A stretch of 64,000 nt of DNA from CALLCD01 sp039817885 (GTDB lineage Bacteria; Pseudomonadota; Alphaproteobacteria; Caulobacterales; Hyphomonadaceae). The notes beneath the pieces were generated by a model. That model made no database searches. It saw only the letters and a program-made list of their open reading frames with translations, and had not been told where the DNA came from. Shown here piece by piece: positions 42,274 through 50,695 of this stretch (within the stretch, counting starts at the first letter, position 1; each line of letters begins with the position of its first letter). The DNA lies in contig JBCBUY010000001.1 in the NCBI GenBank assembly GCA_039817885.1, positions 33,605 through 97,604 of the forward strand, in the 5' to 3' direction. A program made the translations under genes and the position numbers.

Positions 42274-43458
42274 GTGTCCGATTTCTACTTCACCAGTGAG
42301 AGTGTTTCCGAGGGACATCCAGATAAAGTATGCGACCGTGTCTCTGACGAAATCGTAGATCTTTATTTCCGGGAAGCCCATGCAACCGGGTTCGATCCGG
42401 CACGGGTTCGAGTGGCTTGTGAAACCGCGACAACAACAAACCGTGTCGCTCTTCTTGGTGAGATTCGCGGTCCCGAGATCGACCGCGGCGTGGTCGAAGC
42501 GACCGTGCGCGCGGCGATCAAGGACATCGGATACGAGCAGGAGGGCTTCCACTGGGAGAGGCTCGATTTCTCCAATTGGCTGCATGAACAGTCGGCAGAT
42601 ATCGCCGCCGGGGTCGACGAGGGCACGGGCACATTCGCGGACGCTGGTGCCGGTGACCAAGGGATTATGTTTGGGTATGCCAGCAGCGAAACACCGGAGC
42701 TCATGCCGGCTCCGCTTCTCTATTCGCATCAGATTCTGAAACGCATGGCAGACCTTCGCCACTCCGGCGAGCGCCCAGAATTCGAGCCGGACGCAAAAAG
42801 CCAGGTGACGCTCATCTATGCAAACGGCAAACCCGTCGACGTTGATACGGTGGTGGTCTCAACGCAGCACGGCGCGGGGCATTCAGCCGATGAAATCCGT
42901 GAGCTTGTCAGGCCCATCGTGAAGGACGTGCTCCCCGAGGACTGGTTCCCGGACGAAGATAAGTTCTATGTCAATCCGACCGGGAACTTTGTCATTGGTG
43001 GACCAGACGGCGATGCCGGACTGACGGGGCGCAAGATCATCGTCGATACCTATGGCGGCGCAGCCCCCCACGGCGGCGGAGCCTTTTCAGGCAAAGATCC
43101 AACCAAGGTCGATCGTTCTGCAGCCTATGCCTGTCGGTATCTTGCAAAGAACGTGATCGCAGCCGGCCTCGCTGAGCGCTGCACGCTTCAGGTCAGCTAC
43201 GCCATCGGTGTGGCAAGACCGCTCTCGATCAATGTGAACCTGCACGACACGGGCGACGTGGACGAGCGGAAACTCGAGACCGTCCTGATGGACGTTGTGG
43301 ACCTCAGTCCACTGGGTATCCGAACAGCGCTCGATCTCAACCGACCCATTTATGCCCGCACAGCAGCATATGGCCATTTCGGACGCGACGCGGACCAGGA
43401 TGGCGGCTTCAGCTGGGAGCGAGTCGACCTCGTTGAAGCCATCAAGGCAGCAGTCTGA
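42274..43458 (+). CDS. metK: S-adenosylmethionine synthetase
   Basis: Makes SAM from methionine and ATP. FTSESVSEGHPDKVCDRVSDEI opens the protein as FTSESVSEGHPDKVCD-type signature. GAGDQGIMFGYA near 120, VNPTGNFVIGGPDGDAGLTG near 235 and the loop YGGAAPHGGGAFSGKDPTKV near 265 are the family hallmarks. 394 residues from GTG 42274 with GAGAGG nine bases ahead; the ATG-like frame from 42217 is not family-like. Preceded by a palindrome likely to be an operator. I see no SAM riboswitch fold in the leader. Confidence 0.96.
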   Translation: MSDFYFTSESVSEGHPDKVCDRVSDEIVDLYFREAHATGFDPARVRVACETATTTNRVALLGEIRGPEIDRGVVEATVRAAIKDIGYEQEGFHWERLDFSNWLHEQSADIAAGVDEGTGTFADAGAGDQGIMFGYASSETPELMPAPLLYSHQILKRMADLRHSGERPEFEPDAKSQVTLIYANGKPVDVDTVVVSTQHGAGHSADEIRELVRPIVKDVLPEDWFPDEDKFYVNPTGNFVIGGPDGDAGLTGRKIIVDTYGGAAPHGGGAFSGKDPTKVDRSAAYACRYLAKNVIAAGLAERCTLQVSYAIGVARPLSINVNLHDTGDVDERKLETVLMDVVDLSPLGIRTALDLNRPIYARTAAYGHFGRDADQDGGFSWERVDLVEAIKAAV

Positions 43459-43542
43459 ATTTTCGAAAATACCGCCTATATTCAAACACGTGCTCGGTTA
43501 ACACGCCTATCGGGCGAACAGGTCGACCTCCAGATTCCAGCG

Positions 43543-43563
43543 CCGGGTGAAAAATTCACCCGG
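43543..43563. repeat. Perfect 9-bp inverted repeat with AAA loop
   Basis: CCGGGTGAA-AAA-TTCACCCGG, 85 bases after the metK stop and 59 before the metalloprotease start. It has no U-tract on either strand, so it is either a Rho-helped terminator for metK or an operator for the protease gene. Confidence 0.45.
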
Positions 43564-43622
43564 GCCAGACGTTCACCACATTCGGTTGATATGGTTTACT
43601 CATCACTCAACCATGTGGGGAC

Positions 43623-45461
43623 ATGTCAATGCGCAAACATATACCGTTCTCAGGGGGACTGACGGCAAAGCTGGCCGTCCTGGCGCTTCTGCTTACAGGC
43701 CCAGTCGCCACCGCCCAGGACAAAACCAATAACACAGCCCCGGTCTACCAAGTATTGGACCAGCAAAGCCGGGACCGCATCCGCGAGAATCAAGCGAAGG
43801 CAGGAGAGGGTGACATCTCTCAACCTTATGTCATCTACGATACGAAGTTGAACGGCCAAGCCGACACGCGGATCATAACCGAGACAGCCCAACCAAACGG
43901 CGGACCGGCGACGCTCACCAAACCGAACCGGCTGCGTCTGCCTGGCGGACAACTGCCCGACGCGTTCCTTGGTGGCGGCGCTCCGATCGATCAATCCATC
44001 AATCGTGGTCTCACTCCGGTTATTACCACACGGCCTGACCTGGACTCGGACGTGTATAAGCGCTCGGTCGCTGGCATGGATGCCGTCTGGCAAACGCCCG
44101 TCATTCCGGTGTGCTGGGAAAACATGGATCCCGAGCACGCCGACGGCTTGACCTGGACGGAAGATGCTGTCCGTCAGACTTGGGAAAAAGTCTCAAATCT
44201 GACCTTCACGGGTTGGGAAACTTGCGAAGACAATAGCGCCGGCATACGGATCAAGGTGGCTGACGAAGTCCCCAGGGTTGAAGATCTTGGGCGCGCACTC
44301 GACGGGTTGCCAGACGGCATGGTGCTCAATTTTACATTCGAATCCTGGGGGGCCGACTGCCAGGACTTCAGAGAGTTTTGCATTCGCGCGCTGGCCGTCC
44401 ACGAATTCGGCCACGCCATCGGCCTGACCCATGAGCATAACCGTGATGATGCCCGCGAAGTGTGCGATGCCGATATCCAGGGACCCTTGCCGGCATTTTT
44501 CATGACACGCTACGACCCGACCTCCATCATGAATTATTGCTCGCCAGAATGGAACAATCAGGGCCAACTGTCCGCGCTCGATGTTGCCGGTGTCCGCATG
44601 CTGTACGGCCCATTCAGTGACGAAACCCCAGCCACCGTCGTGCTCGACGGATCGATGATGATAGGCGACGGGCCGAGCGTCCAGTTTTTCGCGATCGATC
44701 AGCCGCCTGTTGTTTTTGCCCTGACGGAAGAGATGCCCGTCAACACATGGCAGCTGAGCGTTTGCGACAACAATGACCGCGTTGTCCGCATCGATTACGG
44801 CGCGTCTGTTCAACCGGATAGCCACCTGATCGATGTGACCTATACGACAACCCTATTGTCGGCAGACAGCTGCGTCCCGCGGGCGGAACTCTTATCGGAA
44901 ACCCAGACGGACACTCTGTCTGATCCGGTCTTTTTTTCACCATTCAGACAATTTGATCTGCCGGCCGGAGCCAGTGGCGACGCGATCACCGTGTATGCGT
45001 CCATGCGACGGACCGTGGGGGATGAACAAATCGTGGAGAGCTGTGAAGGTTGCAGTGCGGCAGCCTCCGAGGCGATCTTCGCGAACCCGCCCCATACAGG
45101 TCACAGTCACGCAGAGCCTGAGCCGGCCAAGTCTCCATGGCCGGACGAATTGGACGCTGACTTCAAAGCCTGTGAGACCGCCGCGCTGGCCGGACCAGGG
45201 TTTGAGGGCGGCGACTGGCCCGAAGCGGAAATCAAACGCCTCTGCACCAGAACACCGACCTCAAAGGAACCGGCGGCGTGCTACGCATCGGTCGTCGGGG
45301 ATGGCTTAGAATGGGGCGGCGGCACGGTATGGGTGCCACAGAACATTGTCAGTTTGTGTGAGGGCACGCTCGACGCCAAAACCCGGATCGGCTGCTTCGT
45401 CGATCAACGCGAGTCCGGGCTAACCTGGCAAGCAGCCATTGAGACCTGCAAATCGACTTAA
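43623..45461 (+). CDS. Secreted metzincin metalloprotease (astacin/matrixin-like) with C-terminal Cys repeats
   Basis: 612 residues. Signal peptide at about 12-32 (LAVLALLLTGPVATAQ). The zinc site AVHEFGHAIGLTHEHNRD near residue 260 has the extended HExxHxxGxxH and the Met-turn SIMNYCSPEW near 302. Together they define a metzincin, and HEHNRD is closest to astacins and related bacterial M12-type enzymes. The C-terminus (about 510-610) contains three Cys-bounded units of the form GLEWGG.. to IVSLC and SGLTWQAAIETC. Possibly a secreted nutrient or matrix-degrading enzyme. Start ATG 43623 with GTGGGG ahead. Confidence 0.8.
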   Translation: MSMRKHIPFSGGLTAKLAVLALLLTGPVATAQDKTNNTAPVYQVLDQQSRDRIRENQAKAGEGDISQPYVIYDTKLNGQADTRIITETAQPNGGPATLTKPNRLRLPGGQLPDAFLGGGAPIDQSINRGLTPVITTRPDLDSDVYKRSVAGMDAVWQTPVIPVCWENMDPEHADGLTWTEDAVRQTWEKVSNLTFTGWETCEDNSAGIRIKVADEVPRVEDLGRALDGLPDGMVLNFTFESWGADCQDFREFCIRALAVHEFGHAIGLTHEHNRDDAREVCDADIQGPLPAFFMTRYDPTSIMNYCSPEWNNQGQLSALDVAGVRMLYGPFSDETPATVVLDGSMMIGDGPSVQFFAIDQPPVVFALTEEMPVNTWQLSVCDNNDRVVRIDYGASVQPDSHLIDVTYTTTLLSADSCVPRAELLSETQTDTLSDPVFFSPFRQFDLPAGASGDAITVYASMRRTVGDEQIVESCEGCSAAASEAIFANPPHTGHSHAEPEPAKSPWPDELDADFKACETAALAGPGFEGGDWPEAEIKRLCTRTPTSKEPAACYASVVGDGLEWGGGTVWVPQNIVSLCEGTLDAKTRIGCFVDQRESGLTWQAAIETCKST

Positions 45462-46252
45462 GTCACCGGCGTGACATCGCCATAGACAATGAAGTGAGGA
45501 TTGTCATAACCCCGCTCGGACTTGCCATAGAGCAGCGGCGTCCCCTCTTCCTCTAGAACCCGTCCACCGGCCGCCTCGACGACGGATTGGCCCGCAGCGG
45601 TGTCCCACTCCATCGTCCGGCCCATACGCGGATAAAGGTCAGCCTCACCGGCCGCAATCAGGCAGAATTTGAGTGACGATCCTGCAGAGATGATATCGCC
45701 GATCTCAAACTTCTGAAGGAAGGCATCCGTCTCCGGCGTGCGATGCGACTTTGAAGCAATGGCCGTTATGCGGCGATCTGCTTTGCGAATGCGTAATGGT
45801 CGGCGATCGGCAATTGCGGGAACAACCCCGCCAGGGTCAACCTCCGCCTGCCAAGCAGACGAGACACCATCGGCCACAAACAGGCGCGACAATGCCGGTG
45901 CATAAACCACCCCCATAACCGGCCGACCATGTTCGATGATGGCAATATTGACCGTGAACTCGCCCCGCTTATTGATAAACTCTTTCGTACCATCGAGCGG
46001 GTCCACAAGGGCAAATCGGTGACCATGCTCCGGAATATTACCAGCATCTACTGACTCCTCTGCGATGACAGGAAGATCAGGGTCAGCTTCGGCCAGCGCT
46101 GCCAGAATGAGAGTCTCCGCTTTTTGATCAGCCTCGGTCACCGGTGACGCATCACCTTTCCGGGCGACATCGAAATCGGTCTCATAGATATCCATGATGA
46201 TGCGGCCTGCCTTTACAGCAATTTCGGCCAGGACGTCGCCTGTTAGCGGCAT
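45458..46252 (-). CDS. cysQ: 3'(2'),5'-bisphosphate nucleotidase
   Basis: Dephosphorylates PAP from sulfate assimilation; IMPase superfamily. SPVTEADQKAE near 38, VIAEESVDAG near 63, the metal motif LVDPLDGTKEFINKRGEFTVN near 85 and MEWDTAAGQSVVEAAGG near 213 are the CysQ signatures (DGTKEF is specific to it). 264 residues. Last gene of the reverse sugar-nucleotide operon; its stop overlaps the end of the convergent metalloprotease gene by four bases. Confidence 0.93.
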   Translation of the reverse strand: MPLTGDVLAEIAVKAGRIIMDIYETDFDVARKGDASPVTEADQKAETLILAALAEADPDLPVIAEESVDAGNIPEHGHRFALVDPLDGTKEFINKRGEFTVNIAIIEHGRPVMGVVYAPALSRLFVADGVSSAWQAEVDPGGVVPAIADRRPLRIRKADRRITAIASKSHRTPETDAFLQKFEIGDIISAGSSLKFCLIAAGEADLYPRMGRTMEWDTAAGQSVVEAAGGRVLEEEGTPLLYGKSERGYDNPHFIVYGDVTPVT

Positions 46253-46301
46253 GGAAAACTCCTTATCTGGAAAACTCTAAGTGCTCTATCCGCGGTGCCA
46301 A

Positions 46302-46802
46302 TCAGGAGCCAGCGGAATTTGCTGTTGCGCCCGAATATGTCGCCTCATAGGACACTGGAAACGCCACGGAGCGGGCGATGAAGCAGTATTTGTGTATCTC
46401 ATGATGGAGCGCATCTGCCTGATCAGCGTCGGCGATATCGCTGAGGGTGATGCGAGGCCGAAGGGTCGCACTTACAAAACGCCCCGCACCAGAGGGGTCC
46501 GTCTCCCCAATTCCGACCGGATCATCTGCATAAGCCATAATAGTGATCTTCGCTCGGCTTGCCAGATGCAAGAACCACAACATGTGACAGGCCGACAGCG
46601 AAGCAATGAGCATGTCTTCCGGGTTCGGCAAAGAAGGGTCACCGCCGAGTAAGGGGTCATTGGAACAATGGATCACCGGCTTGCCGGGCGTCTCAACATT
46701 CCAAGTTCGATCGTACCCTGAATACGTCCGTGTTCCGTCTCCGCGATTGCCTGTCCAAACAATCCGGGCGGCGTATTCGTGGGCTGTCTTCATCGTATTC
46801 AT
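46302..46802 (-). CDS. OsmC/Ohr-family peroxiredoxin-like protein
   Basis: Thiol-dependent (hydro)peroxide-reducing fold. The two reactive cysteines are the C in LIASLSACHMLWFLHLASR near residue 72 and the one in HEIHKYCFIARSVAF near 142. The DYRTWNVE-like segment (YDRTWNVETPGKP) also fits. 166 residues from ATG 46802, with GAGGGCCC seven bases ahead. It begins 10 bases after the rmlA stop and so is in the sugar-nucleotide operon for no obvious functional reason. Confidence 0.85.
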   Translation of the reverse strand: MNTMKTAHEYAARIVWTGNRGDGTRTYSGYDRTWNVETPGKPVIHCSNDPLLGGDPSLPNPEDMLIASLSACHMLWFLHLASRAKITIMAYADDPVGIGETDPSGAGRFVSATLRPRITLSDIADADQADALHHEIHKYCFIARSVAFPVSYEATYSGATANSAGS

Positions 46803-46812
46803 CGATGGGCCC

Positions 46813-47685
46813 TCAGACGCCGCCGCGCACAACGCGATTGAGATATGCGCCATAGCCGGTCTTCTCCAGACGCTTGGCATGGCGCGCCAATTGCGCGTCA
46901 TCAATAAACCCGTTGCGCCAGGCGATTTCTTCAAGACATGCGACCTTTAACCCCTGCCGGGCTTCGATCGTTTGCACAAAGTGCGAGGCTTCCAGAAGAG
47001 AATCATGCGTGCCGGTATCGAGCCAAGCATACCCACGGCCAAGCGTGCACACCGTCATGGCACCATCCTTGAGATAAAGCTGGTTGAGATCGGTGATCTC
47101 AAGCTCGCCGCGCTTAGATGGGGTCAGCGACCTCGCCCGCTCGCTAACCGTTCCGTCATAGAAGTAGAGACCCGTCGCAGCAAAGTTGGATTTCGGGTGT
47201 GTTGGTTTTTCCTCGATTGAAATCGCGCGCCCGGCAGCATCGAATTCAATCACTCCATAACGTTCAGGATCCGCGACCTGATAAGCAAAGATGCGCGCGC
47301 CAGACATTAAGTCAGCGGCCTCCTTCAGCTCTTCCTGCAGGCCGTGACCATAGAAAATATTATCGCCAAGAACCAAAGCAGACGGCTCACCCGCGAGAAA
47401 CGCCTCACCGATAATGAAGGCCTGTGCAAGACCGTCCGGAGACGGTTGAACAGCAAATGAAAGATCAATCCCCAGCTCATGGCCATCCCCGAAGAGACGC
47501 TGGAAAGCGGGTTGGTCCTCTGGCGTCGTGATAATCAGGATCTCCCGTATCCCAGCAAGCAGAAGCACGCTCAAGGGATAGTAGATCATGGGCTTGTCAT
47601 AGATCGGTAGGAGCTGCTTTGAGACGCCGCGCGTGATCGGATGAAGTCGCGTGCCACTGCCGCCGGCCAGGATAATACCTTTCAT
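46813..47685 (-). CDS. rmlA: Glucose-1-phosphate thymidylyltransferase
   Basis: First step of dTDP-L-rhamnose synthesis. GIILAGGSGTRLHPITRGVS at the N-terminus binds dTTP. QLLPIYDKPMIYYPLSVLLL, LGDNIFYGHGLQEEL near 110, the catalytic lysine in SIEEKPTHPKSNFA near 160 and WLDTGTHDSLLEASHFV near 220 are all RmlA-specific. Length 290 is exact for the family. 18 bases after rmlB. Confidence 0.96.
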   Translation of the reverse strand: MKGIILAGGSGTRLHPITRGVSKQLLPIYDKPMIYYPLSVLLLAGIREILIITTPEDQPAFQRLFGDGHELGIDLSFAVQPSPDGLAQAFIIGEAFLAGEPSALVLGDNIFYGHGLQEELKEAADLMSGARIFAYQVADPERYGVIEFDAAGRAISIEEKPTHPKSNFAATGLYFYDGTVSERARSLTPSKRGELEITDLNQLYLKDGAMTVCTLGRGYAWLDTGTHDSLLEASHFVQTIEARQGLKVACLEEIAWRNGFIDDAQLARHAKRLEKTGYGAYLNRVVRGGV

Positions 47686-47703
47686 CGACTGCCCCTAACC
47701 CGC

Positions 47704-48753
47704 CTAGCGAGCGAGACCAAGACGGCTGCCGTCAAAGCCCCGCCGGCGAATGTTCTCCAGCCAGTCCCCGTTGGACAGATACCAATCCACCGTTTGCGCG
47801 AGGCCGACCGAGAGGTCGGTTTTGGGCAGCCATCCCAGCGCATGCTCCATCTTGGAGCAGTCAACGGCATAGCGCTGATCATGTCCGGGGCGATCCTCAA
47901 CAAAAGCAATCAAACTCTCATGGGGGTGCCAAGGCGCGTCGGGAAAACGGCGATCAAGCTCGGCACAAATCCGTTTAACAAGCTCGATATTTGCCAGCTC
48001 TGCGCGCCCGCCAATCATGTAGGTCTCACCGAGCGCCCCCTTTTCAGCCACAAGCAGAAGCGCATCGGCATGATCATCGACATAGAGCCAATCGCGAACA
48101 TTCTCGCCCTTGCCATAGACAGGGATCGGTTCGCCCTTGCGGGCCGTCTCGATCACCACGGGAAGAAGCTTCTCAGGAAACTGATAGGGTCCGTAATTGT
48201 TGGAACAATTGGAGATAACGAAGGGCACCCCGAACGTCTCACCCCAGGCCCGGACAAGCATATCCGATGATGCCTTCGCCGCTGAATATGGTGAGCGTGG
48301 CTGATAGGGGGACGCTTCGGTGAAATGACCGGTCGGGCCGAGCGATCCAAAGACCTCGTCCGTGGAAACATGATGGAAGCGAAAATCCAGGGGCGCATTA
48401 CCACTATCGACAAACCCCCGCGCCGCTTGAAGCAAGGTATAGGTGCCAACAATATTGGTCTCAACAAAGGCCCCCGGGCCATCGATTGAGCGGTCGACAT
48501 GCGTTTCGGCAGCGAGATGCATAATCGCATCCGGCTCGAAATCGGCGAGAAGGGCCGCCATTCGAGGACCGTCACAAATGTCAGCTTCCTCAAAGCGATA
48601 ATTGGCATCTGTCTCGATGTCGACGAGGTTGGCGAGATTGGCGGCATAGGTGAGCTTGTCGACATTGAGAACAGAGTGCCCACGTGCGATCGCCATGCGC
48701 ACAACCGCCGACCCAATGAAGCCAGCCCCGCCCGTGATGAATAACTTCGCCAT
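47704..48753 (-). CDS. rmlB: dTDP-glucose 4,6-dehydratase
   Basis: Second step of dTDP-rhamnose synthesis; NAD-dependent extended SDR. KLFITGGAGFIGSAVVR at the start, HLAAETHVDRSIDGPGAFVE near 80, and the catalytic segment HVSTDEVFGSLG near 128 with YSAAKASSDMLV near 158 are diagnostic. NCSNNYGPYQFPEKLLPVVI near 180 and VRDWLYVDDHADALL also match. Length 349. It sits between an IMPase and rmlA on the reverse strand. Confidence 0.96.
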   Translation of the reverse strand: MAKLFITGGAGFIGSAVVRMAIARGHSVLNVDKLTYAANLANLVDIETDANYRFEEADICDGPRMAALLADFEPDAIMHLAAETHVDRSIDGPGAFVETNIVGTYTLLQAARGFVDSGNAPLDFRFHHVSTDEVFGSLGPTGHFTEASPYQPRSPYSAAKASSDMLVRAWGETFGVPFVISNCSNNYGPYQFPEKLLPVVIETARKGEPIPVYGKGENVRDWLYVDDHADALLLVAEKGALGETYMIGGRAELANIELVKRICAELDRRFPDAPWHPHESLIAFVEDRPGHDQRYAVDCSKMEHALGWLPKTDLSVGLAQTVDWYLSNGDWLENIRRRGFDGSRLGLAR

Positions 48754-48786
48754 GCTCGAATTCCGCTTAGTGCAAACCTTGTTTGG

Positions 48787-49533
48787 TTAAAGCGGCAAAT
48801 GCCCATTGTCGATGAGAATTGACCGCGGTGCATCCAGGGGTCCGTCGCCAATCATGACCCGCCCGCCCGCAGCGCTCACAATCGCCATGCCCGCTGCCAC
48901 GTCCCAAAGGCGCGCGCCAGTTTCGGCATACCGGTCGATACGGCCTGCCGCGACATAGGCCGCTGCCATTGTGGATGTGCCGAGCATACGAACCTTCTTC
49001 CAGTCGGCAAATCCCGCCGCCATCTCACCGAGAGCACCGGCAGAATAGTCACCCAGCACGGGCAATCCTGTGGCGAGGATTGCTTTTTCTTTACGTGAAA
49101 CCGTTGATACCTTGATCTCGGCACCGTTAAGGGTGGCAGATATCCCCTCGCCACCAAGATAAATCTCATCGAGATTGAAATCATATATCGCCCCGAGAAC
49201 AGCGTCCTCTCCGCGCATAAGGCCAATCGACACGGCGCAGAGCGGTATCTCACGATGATAGTTGGCGGATCCGTCTAACGGATCGACGACCCAGAGATGA
49301 TCTGCTTCGCTCTGCCGATGTTGCCCGCTTTCTTCAGCAAGTATGGGAAAGGTCGAATGCGCCTTAAGGCAATCAAGGATAACCGCCTCGGCAGCCTGGT
49401 CAGCTGCAAGCTTTATGTCACGCCCGACATTGCTGAGAACCCCCTGTGTCTCATCCCCTCGACCCGCCAAGAGGGCCCCGGCCGATCGTGCGGCGGTCTC
49501 TGCAAGCTCAAGAAGAGACGAATAATCCATCAT
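48787..49533 (-). CDS. Inositol-monophosphatase-superfamily phosphatase
   Basis: Mg-dependent sugar/inositol phosphatase. DIKLAADQAAEAVI near 38, ILAEESGQH near 65, metal motif WVVDPLDGSANYHREIPLCA near 80 and RLWDVAAGMAIVSAAGGRVM near 208. It has DGSANY rather than DGTTNF, placing it off the classical SuhB line. A second member (cysQ) is in the same operon. Its position between rmlB and manC suggests a sugar-phosphate substrate, but that is context only. 248 residues. Confidence 0.85.
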   Translation of the reverse strand: MMDYSSLLELAETAARSAGALLAGRGDETQGVLSNVGRDIKLAADQAAEAVILDCLKAHSTFPILAEESGQHRQSEADHLWVVDPLDGSANYHREIPLCAVSIGLMRGEDAVLGAIYDFNLDEIYLGGEGISATLNGAEIKVSTVSRKEKAILATGLPVLGDYSAGALGEMAAGFADWKKVRMLGTSTMAAAYVAAGRIDRYAETGARLWDVAAGMAIVSAAGGRVMIGDGPLDAPRSILIDNGHLPL

Positions 49534-49542
49534 CTCACCAGG

Positions 49543-50619
49543 CTAAAGCTTATCATCGAAGCCGCGATCTTTCAGGTCCTTGATAACACGCTTCACCTCT
49601 TGAGCCCTCGCCTTCGGCATCACCAAGACTGAGCCTTGATGGGCCACCACGATCATGTCCTCCAAGCCGAGCCCCGCGACCGTGACGGATCCATCAGAAC
49701 GAATATGGCTGCTGTCACTGTCAATGGATACAATGGAGGCAGAGTGTTTCGCCTCACCAGCCATCTCGGCGAGTGCAGGCCAGCCACCAATATCGCTCCA
49801 GCCGCACTCGACCGGACCAATCATAGCGGCGCGGGACGTCACTTGCATGACCGCAACATCCACAGGCGCGCTCGGACACCCGCCGAATGCGCCAGCGTCG
49901 AGCTTGACGATACCGTCCTCAGACCCCTCAGACGGCAGAGAAGCATCGACAGCGCGAAGAATATCGGGGCAATGCGCCGTCATCTCAGCGATCATGCTGT
50001 CGGGACTGAAGAGAAAAATACCTGCATTCCAGGCATGGCGGCCACCATCAAACAATTCCTGATCGAGCGGTGGCTGGGGTTTCTCAACAAAATTCGTGAC
50101 CTTTCTTGCATGATCATCGATCGCCTCGCCGGGTTCGATATGGCCAAACCCACTTTCGGGGCGGGTCATGGTGATCCCAAAAGTCACGATTGATCCCCCC
50201 TTGGCCGCCGGCGCACCATTCCCAACCGCAGCTCTAAAGGCATCCGGGTCAGGGACGTGGTGATCGGACGGCATCAGGAGGCACAACCCGTCACCCGGCA
50301 AACCCGCCACGATCCGAGCCGCCACACCGGCAACAGCAGCAGTGTTCTTTGGTTCTGGTTCCAACACGATCGCCGATGGGCGAATGCCGACATCGCGTAA
50401 CTGGGTCTCGATCAAATCGAGATAGTCAGCCCCACCGATGATGACCGGGGCACCGATACCAATGCCCTCAATGTCCGACCCGAGCCGTGTGACTGTTTCC
50501 TGAAACAAAGAACGGTCCACGTCGACGAGATTCTGGAACTGCTTGGGTTTCGACTGACGTGAGACAGGCCAAAGGCGCGTGCCGGCCCCACCGACCATCA
50601 AAACTGGATATATCAACAT
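49543..50619 (-). CDS. manC: Mannose-1-phosphate guanylyltransferase
   Basis: Makes GDP-mannose from mannose 1-phosphate and GTP. PVLMVGGAGTRLWPVSRQSKPKQF opens with the pyrophosphorylase signature (GGAGTRLWPVSR..KPKQF). EPEPKNTAAVAGVAA near 85, LMPSDHHV near 115, FVEKPQPP near 175 and WNAGIFLFSP near 195 follow. It stops at 358 and so lacks the C-terminal phosphomannose-isomerase domain of long ManC proteins. The isomerase step might come from the AGE-family enzyme at 1.5-2.6 kb. Start ATG 50619, 76 bases after glmS. Confidence 0.93.
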   Translation of the reverse strand: MLIYPVLMVGGAGTRLWPVSRQSKPKQFQNLVDVDRSLFQETVTRLGSDIEGIGIGAPVIIGGADYLDLIETQLRDVGIRPSAIVLEPEPKNTAAVAGVAARIVAGLPGDGLCLLMPSDHHVPDPDAFRAAVGNGAPAAKGGSIVTFGITMTRPESGFGHIEPGEAIDDHARKVTNFVEKPQPPLDQELFDGGRHAWNAGIFLFSPDSMIAEMTAHCPDILRAVDASLPSEGSEDGIVKLDAGAFGGCPSAPVDVAVMQVTSRAAMIGPVECGWSDIGGWPALAEMAGEAKHSASIVSIDSDSSHIRSDGSVTVAGLGLEDMIVVAHQGSVLVMPKARAQEVKRVIKDLKDRGFDDKL

Positions 50620-50695
50620 GAAAAAGTGCCCTGATACTCAACGGGACACTGATGCGAGGTTCCCCTGAGAATTGCAAGCCGCGGTCGCGGTTCAC

